The notes beneath the pieces are model-generated. The model searched no databases. It was not told the DNA's origin and saw nothing but the letters and a program-made list of their open reading frames with translations. The translations under genes were made by a program, and so were the position numbers. From JAGXLC01 sp046545795 (GTDB taxonomy: Bacteria > Bacteroidota > Bacteroidia > Bacteroidales > UBA12077), in NCBI GenBank assembly GCA_046545795.1, contig JBKGZD010000165.1:1-5380 (forward strand): a DNA stretch of 5,380 nt, in the 5' to 3' direction. Positions 1-5,340 of the stretch are shown here, in pieces (the stretch's first letter is position 1; each line of letters opens with the position of its first letter).

Positions 1-48
1 TCCTTGTTCTTGTCCTTGTTCTTCTTTGTTTTCGTATCCTTCCATCAT
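1..48 (-). CDS. N-terminal fragment of an unidentified Glu/Gln/Gly-rich protein
   Basis: Reading leftward from a double ATG (48-46 and 45-43), the frame stays open for 16 codons to the window edge and gives MMEGYENKEEQGQEQG. The gene therefore starts here and continues outside the window. The last eight residues are two tetrapeptide units, EEQG and QEQG, encoded by a 12-base tandem repeat at 1-24. There is no signal peptide or membrane segment in the visible part. A match to the Bacteroidota -7 motif on the same strand (88 to 81) lies about 33 bases upstream of the start, which supports a divergent gene facing away from nusB. I do not recognise the protein. So few codons could be open by chance, so the call rests on the start, the promoter match and the repeat. 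Confidence 0.45.
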   Translation of the reverse strand, partial: MMEGYENKEEQGQEQG

Positions 49-80
49 GAATTACTTTTAAAAGTTTTACTTTCAAATAT

Positions 81-88
81 CAAAACTA
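81..88 (-). promoter_or_regulatory. Candidate -7 element for the leftward gene
   Basis: Read on the minus strand the bases are TAGTTTTG, a full match to the Bacteroidota -7 consensus TAnnTTTG. It would start transcription near position 75, leaving a leader of about 27 bases before the ATG at 48. A second full match, TACTTTTG, lies at 120-113 on the same strand and could be an alternative promoter. No good TTTG -33 box is seen at the usual distance of about 19 bases. The motif is short and would occur by chance several times in a window this AT-rich, so the evidence is mostly its position. Confidence 0.4.
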
Positions 89-168
89 AAAAATTATAAA
101 TGGTTTACAGTACAAAAGTATTTTTTTTTATAAAAATAAATAATTTTTTTTTGCTTTAAATTTTCACT

Positions 169-175
169 TATTTTG
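169..175 (+). promoter_or_regulatory. Candidate -7 element for nusB
   Basis: TATTTTG resembles the Bacteroidota -7 motif TAnnTTTG but is one base short. A TTTG at 150-153 could be the -33 box, although the 15-base gap is shorter than usual. Transcription would begin near 181, giving a leader of about 35 bases before the nusB ATG at 215. The element also covers the TTG at 173, which argues against that TTG being the nusB start. Confidence 0.4.
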
Positions 176-214
176 CACTTTATTATAAAACAGCACGAAC
201 ACACCTTTTACAAA

Positions 215-1165
215 ATGATTACTAGAAGATTACTAAGAATTAAGATACTTCAGATTGTTTTTTCATACCAATTTTCAGAAGGCAAAACGTTACCGATAGC
301 TGAAAAAGAGTTATATCACAGCATAAAGAAGTTTTATGATCTTTACCATCAATTGCTTTATTTGGTTATTGAACTAAAAAATCTGGCAGACACAAAAGTC
401 AAGCTAGCCAAAGAAAAAAAGGCTCCGACCCATGAAGATTTACATCCCAAAACAAAATTCATCGATAATCAACTTATTACCCAATTGGAGAAGAATCAAT
501 CTTTAAACAACTATCTTCAAACAAACAAAATCAATTGGAAACAAAACAGGGATTTCATTAAGGCATTATATCAAACCCTCACCAATAGTGAAATATACAA
601 GGAATACTTAAATAATCCTAAACAGGGATACACAATAGATAAAGAATTTGTTGTAAAACTATACAGAGAAATTATCGCAAATTATGAGCCACTGGATCAA
701 TTACTGGAAGATCAAAGCATATACTGGAACGACGAGGTAGATTTGGTGATTAGTTTTATAATAAAAACAATCAAATCATTCCGTAAAGAACAAGGAGAAA
801 ATACTAAGCTGCTGCCTCTCTATAAAAACGAAGATGATATGGAGTTTGCAAAAAAACTCTTGAAAAAGACCATCCTGAATTTTGATGAACACAATGAGTT
901 AATTGAGAGGTACTCGCAAAACTGGGATTTAGAGAGGATTGCATTCATGGACATTCTGATTATGAAAATAGCGATAACCGAAATTCTTGAATTTCCATCA
1001 ATACCTACACGAGTGACACTGGATGAATACATTGAAATTGCAAAATATTATAGTACAGAAAAAAGTAATGTTTTTATTAATGGAATTCTCGATAAAATTA
1101 TTGCCAAACTGAAAAAAGAAAATAAAATACAAAAAGATGGACGGGGATTAATAGGTGAATCATAA
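215..1165 (+). CDS. nusB: Transcription antitermination factor NusB, long Bacteroidota form
   Basis: The 316-residue protein begins MITRRLLRIKILQIVFSY, the start typical of Bacteroidota NusB. NusB binds boxA RNA with NusE (ribosomal protein S10) and prevents premature termination, mainly in rRNA operons; it acts in the cytoplasm. The recognisable NusB domain is in the last third: WDLERIAFMDILIMKIAITE (237-256), the PTRVTLDEYIEIAKYYS segment after it, and SNVFINGILDKI (284-295). The first 180 or so residues are a helical, lysine-rich extension absent from the short form of about 140 residues found in E. coli, and normal for this phylum. The frame is open upstream to a TTG at 173, but that codon lies inside the likely promoter and the extra residues do not look like NusB, so ATG 215 is preferred. 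DUF1573 follows after 56 bases on the same strand. Confidence 0.93.
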   Translation: MITRRLLRIKILQIVFSYQFSEGKTLPIAEKELYHSIKKFYDLYHQLLYLVIELKNLADTKVKLAKEKKAPTHEDLHPKTKFIDNQLITQLEKNQSLNNYLQTNKINWKQNRDFIKALYQTLTNSEIYKEYLNNPKQGYTIDKEFVVKLYREIIANYEPLDQLLEDQSIYWNDEVDLVISFIIKTIKSFRKEQGENTKLLPLYKNEDDMEFAKKLLKKTILNFDEHNELIERYSQNWDLERIAFMDILIMKIAITEILEFPSIPTRVTLDEYIEIAKYYSTEKSNVFINGILDKIIAKLKKENKIQKDGRGLIGES

Positions 1166-1203
1166 TATTTAATTCATTATTCCCTGTTTTATAATAAATT
1201 CAG

Positions 1204-1211
1204 TAATTTTG
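1204..1211 (+). promoter_or_regulatory. Candidate -7 element upstream of the DUF1573 gene
   Basis: TAATTTTG is a full match to TAnnTTTG. It lies in the 56-base gap after nusB and ends 10 bases before the ATG at 1222, so a transcript from here would have a very short leader. No clear TTTG -33 box is present at the usual distance; a TGTTTT run at 1185-1190 is the nearest candidate. It could let the DUF1573-yajC pair be transcribed separately from nusB. Confidence 0.4.
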
Positions 1212-1221
1212 CAATAAATTT

Positions 1222-1650
1222 ATGAGCTATAAAATCCTTTATATTAATTTGATACTTCTTGCGCTGGTCATGAGTCTGGGTTGCGGACAAGAAGAAAAAG
1301 AAGCAAATGCAAATCAGGACAAAGAAGAAGCTGGTTCACCAGCGATGGAATTTGAAAAAGTTTACCATGATTTCGGAAGTTTGAAGGCAGGTGAAAAAGT
1401 ATCATATACTTTTAAATTTAAAAATAGCGGGGGTTCTGAATTAATCATCAAAGATGCTGTCGCCGGGTGTGGCTGCACTGTTCCAAAATACGATAAACAT
1501 CCCATTGCCCCTGGAGAAAAAGGTTCCGTAGAAGTAATTTTTGATACCAGGGGAAGGAGAGGCACTCAGATCCAAACTGTATTACTAAAAACCAATACAC
1601 CATATGGTGAAAAAACACTTACAATTAAAGCAAATGTAGTCTCAAATTAA
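1222..1650 (+). CDS. DUF1573 domain lipoprotein
   Basis: This is a small (142 aa) envelope protein of unknown function. Residues 1-20 form a hydrophobic signal peptide ending in SLGC, with Cys21 as the probable lipidation site. Position -3 is Ser rather than the usual Leu, so the lipobox is imperfect. The next residues are GQEEKEAN, and the stretch to about residue 40 is charged and likely a flexible linker. The DUF1573 domain, an immunoglobulin-like beta fold, covers about 43-140. It has the family hallmark CGCTVP (83-88), followed by PIAPGEKG and the VIFDTRGRRGTQ strand-turn. The two cysteines of the CGC motif are conserved in the family, but their role is not established. The gene sits 56 bases after nusB and 13 before yajC, a common placement in Bacteroidota. 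The likely location is the periplasm or outer membrane. Confidence 0.88.
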   Translation: MSYKILYINLILLALVMSLGCGQEEKEANANQDKEEAGSPAMEFEKVYHDFGSLKAGEKVSYTFKFKNSGGSELIIKDAVAGCGCTVPKYDKHPIAPGEKGSVEVIFDTRGRRGTQIQTVLLKTNTPYGEKTLTIKANVVSN

Positions 1651-1663
1651 AACTTATAGTATT

Positions 1664-1981
1664 ATGATGAATGAAATGTTTCAAATTTTAGCAGCTCAAC
1701 AAGGTGAAAATCCCCTTGTTTCACTCTGGCCTTTATTACTGATTATAGTAGTATTTTATCTATTTATGATCAGACCACAGGTCAAAAGACAAAAGGAATT
1801 AAGGAAATACAGGGAGAACCTGTCTAAAGGTGACAAAATTGTTACAACAGGAGGTATCTATGGAAAAATAGTAGAAATATCAGATCAGGCTGTTGTAATA
1901 GAAGTTGAAGACCAGTCAAAAATTAAAATTGATAAAAACGCCATCCTGAAAAATGCGCGGGAAATTGGTCAAAGTAAATAA
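1664..1981 (+). CDS. yajC: Sec translocon accessory subunit YajC
   Basis: YajC is a small single-pass inner-membrane protein that associates with SecDF and the SecYEG channel. This one has 105 residues, normal for the family. Residues 20-36 (SLWPLLLIIVVFYLFMI) form the membrane segment, followed at once by the family signature RPQVKRQKE (37-45). A cytoplasmic part then carries LSKGDKIVTTGGIYGKIVEI (53-72), the most conserved motif of the family, and a short beta-rich end. Two ATG codons are adjacent (1664 and 1667) and the choice alters one residue. The gap to the DUF1573 stop is 13 bases, so the pair is probably cotranscribed. SecD and SecF are not next to it here. Two stem-loops follow the stop codon. 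Confidence 0.95.
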   Translation: MMNEMFQILAAQQGENPLVSLWPLLLIIVVFYLFMIRPQVKRQKELRKYRENLSKGDKIVTTGGIYGKIVEISDQAVVIEVEDQSKIKIDKNAILKNAREIGQSK

Positions 1982-1990
1982 CAAAAAAAC

Positions 1991-2021
1991 TTTCTAAGCC
2001 TGAATTTTTACTGGTTAGAAA
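1991..2021 (+). terminator. Imperfect stem-loop just after yajC
   Basis: TTTCTAA (1991-1997) pairs with TTAGAAA (2015-2021). After a bulged G at 1998, CC (1999-2000) pairs with GG (2013-2014), leaving a 12-base loop. It begins nine bases after the yajC stop. No T-tract follows, so it is not a textbook intrinsic terminator. It may instead protect the transcript end or form a tandem structure with the stronger hairpin downstream. Confidence 0.3.
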
Positions 2022-2054
2022 ACGTAAGTAAGCTTATAAAACTAATAAAAGATT

Positions 2055-2086
2055 CGGGATAATACTCATTATGAAGTATTATCCCG
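2055..2086. terminator. Perfect 12-bp hairpin, candidate terminator of the nusB-yajC block
   Basis: CGGGATAATACT (2055-2066) and AGTATTATCCCG (2075-2086) are perfectly complementary around an 8-base loop. Four G-C pairs close the base of the stem. This is the strongest inverted repeat I noticed in the window, and it lies between yajC and the next gene. The rightward flank, TTAACTTGTATTTT, is T-rich but not a continuous U-tract. On the minus strand the flank is AATCTTTTATT. Termination is the likeliest role by position, but the weak U-tract leaves room for another RNA role. Confidence 0.5.
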
Positions 2087-2224
2087 TTAACTTGTATTTT
2101 ACGTTTTTCTTATTGTGATTAGGTTGATGGATAATAGTTTTCATATCTGGATAGAATAACGGGTTCGGTAAAAAAGAGTTAAAATTTGAGTCCCAAAATA
2201 ATTCCTGCCCTTAAAATATTTTGT

Positions 2225-2232
2225 TAGTTTTG
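2225..2232 (+). promoter_or_regulatory. Candidate -7 element for the YbbR-coaE-DjlA-like block
   Basis: TAGTTTTG fully matches TAnnTTTG, with a near match (TATTTTG) at 2217-2223 just before it. Transcription would begin near 2238, leaving about 42 bases before GTG 2281 or 15 before TTG 2254. No clear -33 box is seen. The location, after the yajC stem-loops and before a tightly packed gene set, makes it the natural promoter for that set. Confidence 0.45.
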
Positions 2233-2280
2233 AAAGAACATTGTTGACAAAGCTTGTGTTATTCAATTAAACTAATTGTC

Positions 2281-3282
2281 GTGAACTCAAAATTATCCAA
2301 CATCTATACAAAATTTTCAGTTGTTTTCAAGAAGCTGAGATATAGCCGCAATGTTGGAGTATTTCTGTTCTTTTTGGTGGTTTCAACCATTTTCTGGTTT
2401 CTGAATGAATTAGAAAATGTCTATGTAACAAAGATTTCCTATCCGGTAAAATATACTGAAGCACCATCAGATAAAATTATTGCTGAAGAATTACCAGATC
2501 AGCTTGAACTTGAAATTGAAGGCACAGGCTTTAAAATACTGGAATATCAGATTAGCAAAAATATTATACCGCTTGAAATCAGGATTAGTTCAGCGAATCT
2601 TAATAAACAGGATGATTCTCAATATTACCTGTTAACACACACTCTTCAATCAACTATTATACAGGAACTTGGATCGGAAATAAATATAGTGGATATTACT
2701 CCTGATACGCTGCATTTTCAGTTTGCCGAAAAAGTACAGAAAAAAGTACCAATTGTTTCTGCTATAGAATATGATTTGGGTCAACAGCTTATGCTCAAAA
2801 ACAATGTTGACATTGAGCCGGATAGCATAGTTATTTCAGGACCAAATACAATCATCGATACCATAAATGCAGTTCCAACCCAACAGAGAAACATTGGAGT
2901 TATCACCAATACATTTTCAGCAAAGGTGGAGCTAAAAAGGATTCATCCTGAAATAGAATATTCAGAGACAAATGTCAACATTAATATTCCAGTGGAACAA
3001 TTTACAGAAGGAAAACTCAGGAAGGAGATATCAGTTGTAAACAGTCCTGACAGTGTACTCCTCAGAATATTTCCAAGTTATGTGCAGATTAAATACCTGG
3101 TTGGACTAAGTAATTACGAAAATGTCATTCCTGAATTATTTAAAGTAACTGTAAATTATAATGATACGAAAAAAAACAATGAAAAATTACCCGTAACAAT
3201 AGAAAGCTACCCGGATTATTTAAAATCTTACAGCTACACCCCCGAAAGTGTTGATTATATAATAGAGAAAACCAATGATTAG
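2281..3282 (+). CDS. YbbR-like (CdaR-like) single-pass membrane protein
   Basis: From GTG 2281 the protein has 333 residues. A short basic N-terminus precedes one membrane segment at about 25-41 (NVGVFLFFLVVSTIFWF). The rest is an extracytoplasmic region rich in beta strands, with the spacing and motifs of YbbR repeats: VDITPDTLHFQF (about 137-148), DIEPDSIVISGP (177-188) and a final YTPESVDYII (319-328). In Firmicutes the YbbR protein CdaR regulates the c-di-AMP cyclase CdaA. No cyclase gene is adjacent here, so that role cannot be assumed. The start is uncertain because no ATG is available: TTG 2254 would add nine residues (MCYSIKLIV), and GTG 2281 is preferred because it leaves a more normal leader. 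The stop overlaps the start of coaE by 8 bases, which points to coupled translation. This pairing with coaE is usual in Bacteroidota. Confidence 0.85.
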   Translation: MNSKLSNIYTKFSVVFKKLRYSRNVGVFLFFLVVSTIFWFLNELENVYVTKISYPVKYTEAPSDKIIAEELPDQLELEIEGTGFKILEYQISKNIIPLEIRISSANLNKQDDSQYYLLTHTLQSTIIQELGSEINIVDITPDTLHFQFAEKVQKKVPIVSAIEYDLGQQLMLKNNVDIEPDSIVISGPNTIIDTINAVPTQQRNIGVITNTFSAKVELKRIHPEIEYSETNVNINIPVEQFTEGKLRKEISVVNSPDSVLLRIFPSYVQIKYLVGLSNYENVIPELFKVTVNYNDTKKNNEKLPVTIESYPDYLKSYSYTPESVDYIIEKTND

Positions 3283-3865
3283 AAAAGTAGGATTAACCGG
3301 AGGAATCGGCAGTGGTAAGACCCTAATTGCCAGTATATTCGAAAAACTCAACATACCAGTGTTTTACGCAGATGAAGAAGCAAAACTTTTAATAACCAAC
3401 GACCTAGGAATTCAGAAAGAAATCAAAGCAGAATTTGGCGAGGATATTTATCAACAAGGTAAATTAGACAAAGAGAAATTTGCCTCAATAATTTTCCACG
3501 AACAGGAGAAACTTCAAAAAGTGCATCAAATAGTACATCCAAGAGTAAGAGAAGTCTTTGCAACATGGGCAGACAAACAAAATGCACCTTATGTCATAAT
3601 GGAAGCAGCTATATTGTTTGAAAGCGGAGGATATAAATTTATGGATGACAATGTTCTTGTTTATGCACCCGAGGAATTAAGAATTGAGCGAGTAATCAAC
3701 AGAGACAATGCAACGGCCGAAGATGTTAAAGCAAGAATCAGGCATCAGCAACCGGATGAAGAAAAAATAAATAAAGCAGACTGGGTTTTATACAACGATG
3801 GCAAAAAAATGGTTTTGCCACAAATTATAGAATTAGACAAAATTTTTAAGGAAAAAAATAGTTAG
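3275..3865 (+). CDS. coaE: Dephospho-CoA kinase
   Basis: CoaE phosphorylates the 3'-hydroxyl of the ribose of dephospho-CoA with ATP, the last step of coenzyme A synthesis, in the cytoplasm. The 196 residues match the usual length. The Walker A loop is GGIGSGKT (9-16) within GLTGGIGSGKT. YADEEAK (31-37) holds the catalytic-site Asp33. IVHPRV (86-91) and AAILFESG (111-118) are CoA-domain signatures, the latter a variant of the common PLLFE form. The lid region has RVINRD (139-144) and R154 with Q158, and the end has ADWVLYNDG (168-176). All key residues are present, so the enzyme should be active. ATG 3275 overlaps the end of the YbbR-like gene by 8 bases and is fixed by the motif start MIRKVGLTGG. 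The next gene begins 2 bases after the stop. Confidence 0.96.
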   Translation: MIRKVGLTGGIGSGKTLIASIFEKLNIPVFYADEEAKLLITNDLGIQKEIKAEFGEDIYQQGKLDKEKFASIIFHEQEKLQKVHQIVHPRVREVFATWADKQNAPYVIMEAAILFESGGYKFMDDNVLVYAPEELRIERVINRDNATAEDVKARIRHQQPDEEKINKADWVLYNDGKKMVLPQIIELDKIFKEKNS

Positions 3866-3867
3866 CT

Positions 3868-4590
3868 ATGGCAAAATTTACCAAATGGATAGCAGGTGGT
3901 CTTGGCTGGGCTTTTTTAGGACCAATTGGAGGAATCCTTGGTTTTGTTTTAGGATCGTTAGTGGACGAGTCCAGCACCCAGGGGACCAAATCAGGTTACT
4001 CAATGACAACCACAGGAAGTTTTTCAGTAAGCCTTCTTGTGCTTGTTGCGGCAGTGATGAAAGCAGACAACAGAGTGATGCGCTCAGAACTAAACTATGT
4101 AAAAAGGTTTTTTATTGAAAATTTCGGAGAGGAAAGTGCTGCGGAAGCTTTGAAAATGCTTAGAGACCTTATTAAACAAAATATTCCTATAAATGAAGTT
4201 TGCCAACAAATAAAACAAAACATGGATTATTCCTCAAGACTACAGTTGTTGCATTTTCTTTACGGAATAGCAAATGCCGACGGGCAAATTCATGAGTCGG
4301 AATTGCGTATTATCAATAAAATTGCAAATGGTATCGGGATTGGAATTAAAGATCGTAATTCCATACAATCCATGTTTATTGAAGATACTGATTATGCATA
4401 TAAAATTCTGGAGGTCGAGCCATCGGCAAGTGATGAAGAGATAAAAAAAGCTTACAGAAAGATGGCTAACAAATATCATCCTGATAAGGTGAGTCACCTG
4501 GGAGAAGATTTTCAAAAGGTAGCACACCAAAAGTTCAGAAAGGTTAATGAAGCATACGAAAAAATAAAAAAAGAAAGAAACATAAAATAA
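3868..4590 (+). CDS. DjlA-like membrane-anchored co-chaperone (TerB and J domains)
   Basis: The 240-residue protein has three parts. Residues 7-32 form a glycine-rich membrane segment (GGLGWAFLGPIGGILGFVLG at 10-29) resembling a glycine zipper. Residues about 53-165 are a TerB-like helical domain with two matching acidic motifs, ADNRVMRSE (Asp67 and Glu74) and ADGQIHESE (Asp138 and Glu145), the probable metal-binding pairs of that fold. Residues about 177-234 are a C-terminal J domain, YKILEVEPSASDEEIKKAYR, with the essential HPD at 204-206. This order (membrane anchor, TerB, J) is that of E. coli DjlA, a co-chaperone that stimulates DnaK ATPase at the inner membrane and is linked to envelope stress signalling. 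Orthology is inferred from architecture, so no symbol is given. The gene starts 2 bases after coaE and is almost certainly cotranscribed with it. Confidence 0.9.
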   Translation: MAKFTKWIAGGLGWAFLGPIGGILGFVLGSLVDESSTQGTKSGYSMTTTGSFSVSLLVLVAAVMKADNRVMRSELNYVKRFFIENFGEESAAEALKMLRDLIKQNIPINEVCQQIKQNMDYSSRLQLLHFLYGIANADGQIHESELRIINKIANGIGIGIKDRNSIQSMFIEDTDYAYKILEVEPSASDEEIKKAYRKMANKYHPDKVSHLGEDFQKVAHQKFRKVNEAYEKIKKERNIK

Positions 4591-4593
4591 TTA

Positions 4594-4601
4594 TATATTT
4601 G
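4594..4601 (+). promoter_or_regulatory. Candidate -7 element for the DUF5606 gene
   Basis: TATATTTG fully matches TAnnTTTG, begins three bases after the stop of the DjlA-like gene, and is followed by C, as often seen. Transcription would start near 4607 and give a 20-base, A-rich leader before ATG 4627. No TTTG -33 box is visible, because the region upstream is the lysine-rich end of the previous gene. It suggests DUF5606 can be expressed independently of the block before it. Confidence 0.5.
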
Positions 4602-4626
4602 CATTCCAAAAAAAATCTAAAAAATC

Positions 4627-5112
4627 ATGTTGAAAGACATTTTATCCATTTCCGGTTATAGTGGACTTTATAAATACATAAAGAAAAGCAGAAACGGTAT
4701 TATAGTTGAACACCTGGAAACAAAAAAAAGAATGAATGTTGATCCCACTGCGCGAATCAATGCATTGGAAGACATCAGTATTTATACGGATAACGAAGAT
4801 ATGGCCTTAGAAAATGTATTCCGGGAAATATATAAACATGAAGATGGAAAGCCTGCAATGAACCCCAAAAAAGCGTCTGCTAAAGAGCTTAAGGAATATT
4901 TCGGAACAGTTATCCCGGAGTATGACACAGAAAGGGTCTACAATTCAGATATAAAGAAAATTTTAACCTGGTATAATCAACTCCTTAAGTTCGATTTAAT
5001 ATCCCTTGAAGATAAGGAGGAAAAAGAAGAAGATCAGAAAGAAGAGTCTGACTCTAACAATAATAAGCAAGAGGAAGATAAAGATAATAACAACGAAAAA
5101 GAGGAGAAGTAG
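4627..5112 (+). CDS. DUF5606 family protein with acidic low-complexity tail
   Basis: The function is unknown. The 161-residue product starts MLKDILSISGYSGLYKYIKKSRNG and continues with IIVEHLETKKRMNVDPTARINALEDISIYT (25-54), the conserved small beta domain I recognise as DUF5606, a family I know only from Bacteroidota. A second, helical part (about 55-126) includes LENVFREIYK and the ASAKELKEYFGTVIPEYDTERVYNSDIKKILTWYNQLL segment. The last 35 residues (127-161) are almost entirely Glu, Asp, Lys, Asn and Gln, and should be disordered. There is no signal peptide or membrane segment, so it is probably cytoplasmic. It lies 36 bases after the DjlA-like gene behind its own promoter candidate. In other Bacteroidota I would expect def or ruvX nearby, but neither appears here. 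Confidence 0.85.
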   Translation: MLKDILSISGYSGLYKYIKKSRNGIIVEHLETKKRMNVDPTARINALEDISIYTDNEDMALENVFREIYKHEDGKPAMNPKKASAKELKEYFGTVIPEYDTERVYNSDIKKILTWYNQLLKFDLISLEDKEEKEEDQKEESDSNNNKQEEDKDNNNEKEEK

Positions 5113-5242
5113 GCAATCCCTTATACATAAACTTAATATCCTTCTGAGTATCCCAATCTCATAGGGTTCACGACCGGCTTTAGCTAATGGTAGATGAGCA
5201 AATTCAGAAGTAGAAGTAAATTTTAAAATTGTTATTCATCTG

Positions 5243-5290
5243 AGTCAGCAGTAGGCTATCAATAGTATGCAGTGACAGCAGTGAGCAGCC
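5243..5290. repeat. Degenerate heptad repeat AGTNNGC
   Basis: Units in register are AGTCAGC (5243), AGTAGGC (5250), a decayed TATCAAT (5257), AGTATGC (5264), AGTGACAGC with a 2-base insertion (5271), AGTGAGC (5280) and a partial AGCC (5287). Four of the seven units fit AGTNNGC exactly. The tract is clearly richer in G and C than its surroundings and lies where no gene is seen. I recall similar intergenic GGCAGTNGGCAGT-type tracts in some Bacteroidota genomes, but that is memory and not something the window can prove. Confidence 0.55.
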
Positions 5291-5302
5291 GGAATGTGCG
5301 AC

Positions 5303-5340
5303 ATGTGAAGGAGAGATTAATAATTTTAAGAAATTCACAT
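5303..5340. repeat. Inverted repeat ATGTGAA / TTCACAT before the right-edge start codon
   Basis: ATGTGAA (5303-5309) and TTCACAT (5334-5340) are perfect complements separated by 24 bases. The right arm directly abuts the ATG at 5341. Centre-to-centre spacing is 31 bases, about three helical turns, which would suit a dimeric regulator. With 7-bp arms it may also be chance. Confidence 0.3.

Larger units (their letters stand above)
1982..2280. other. 299-base intergenic region between yajC and the YbbR-like gene
   Basis: This is the longest gap between genes in the window. Its left half carries two stem-loops (1991-2021 and 2055-2086). From 2087 to about 2200 I see no convincing gene, RNA gene or repeat. 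The right end carries two -7-like elements, TATTTTG (2217-2223) and TAGTTTTG (2225-2232). The frame of the downstream gene extends back to a TTG at 2254. The layout, stem-loops then promoter, suggests the boundary between two transcription units. Confidence 0.6.

Noticed and set aside
173..214. Longer nusB reading from TTG 173
   Set aside because: The extra 14 residues do not resemble NusB, the TTG overlaps a likely -7 element, and ATG 215 gives the usual MITRRLLRIK start.
820..1032. Minus-strand frame of 70 codons inside nusB
   Set aside because: It lies antisense within a well-supported gene, shows no domain signature, and has a composition expected of a shadow frame.
1362..1565. Minus-strand frame inside the DUF1573 gene
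   Set aside because: It is antisense to the conserved CGCTVP domain and has no signature of its own.
2244..2272. Sigma70-type TTGACA box before the YbbR-like gene
   Set aside because: The -10 region at the right spacing is poor, and Bacteroidota promoters follow a different consensus, so the match is probably chance.
3885..4118. Plus-strand frame overlapping the start of the DjlA-like gene
   Set aside because: It is a second frame within a gene whose anchor, TerB and J domains are all intact, and it is not a recognisable product.
4240..4530. Minus-strand frame of 96 codons opposite the TerB and J domains
   Set aside because: It is antisense to a clear coding region, with no recognisable motif.
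5165..5176. GGTTCACGACC resembling a tRNA T-arm
   Set aside because: The flanking stem does not pair fully, the loop lacks the conserved A after the purine, and no acceptor or anticodon arms are found.
5141..5210. Inverted pair CTTCTGA / TCAGAAG as a terminator for DUF5606
   Set aside because: The arms are only 7 bp with a 56-base spacer and no U-tract.
5219..5230. Perfect palindrome AATTTTAAAATT
   Set aside because: It is made only of A and T in an AT-rich intergenic region, so it is expected by chance and has no supporting context.
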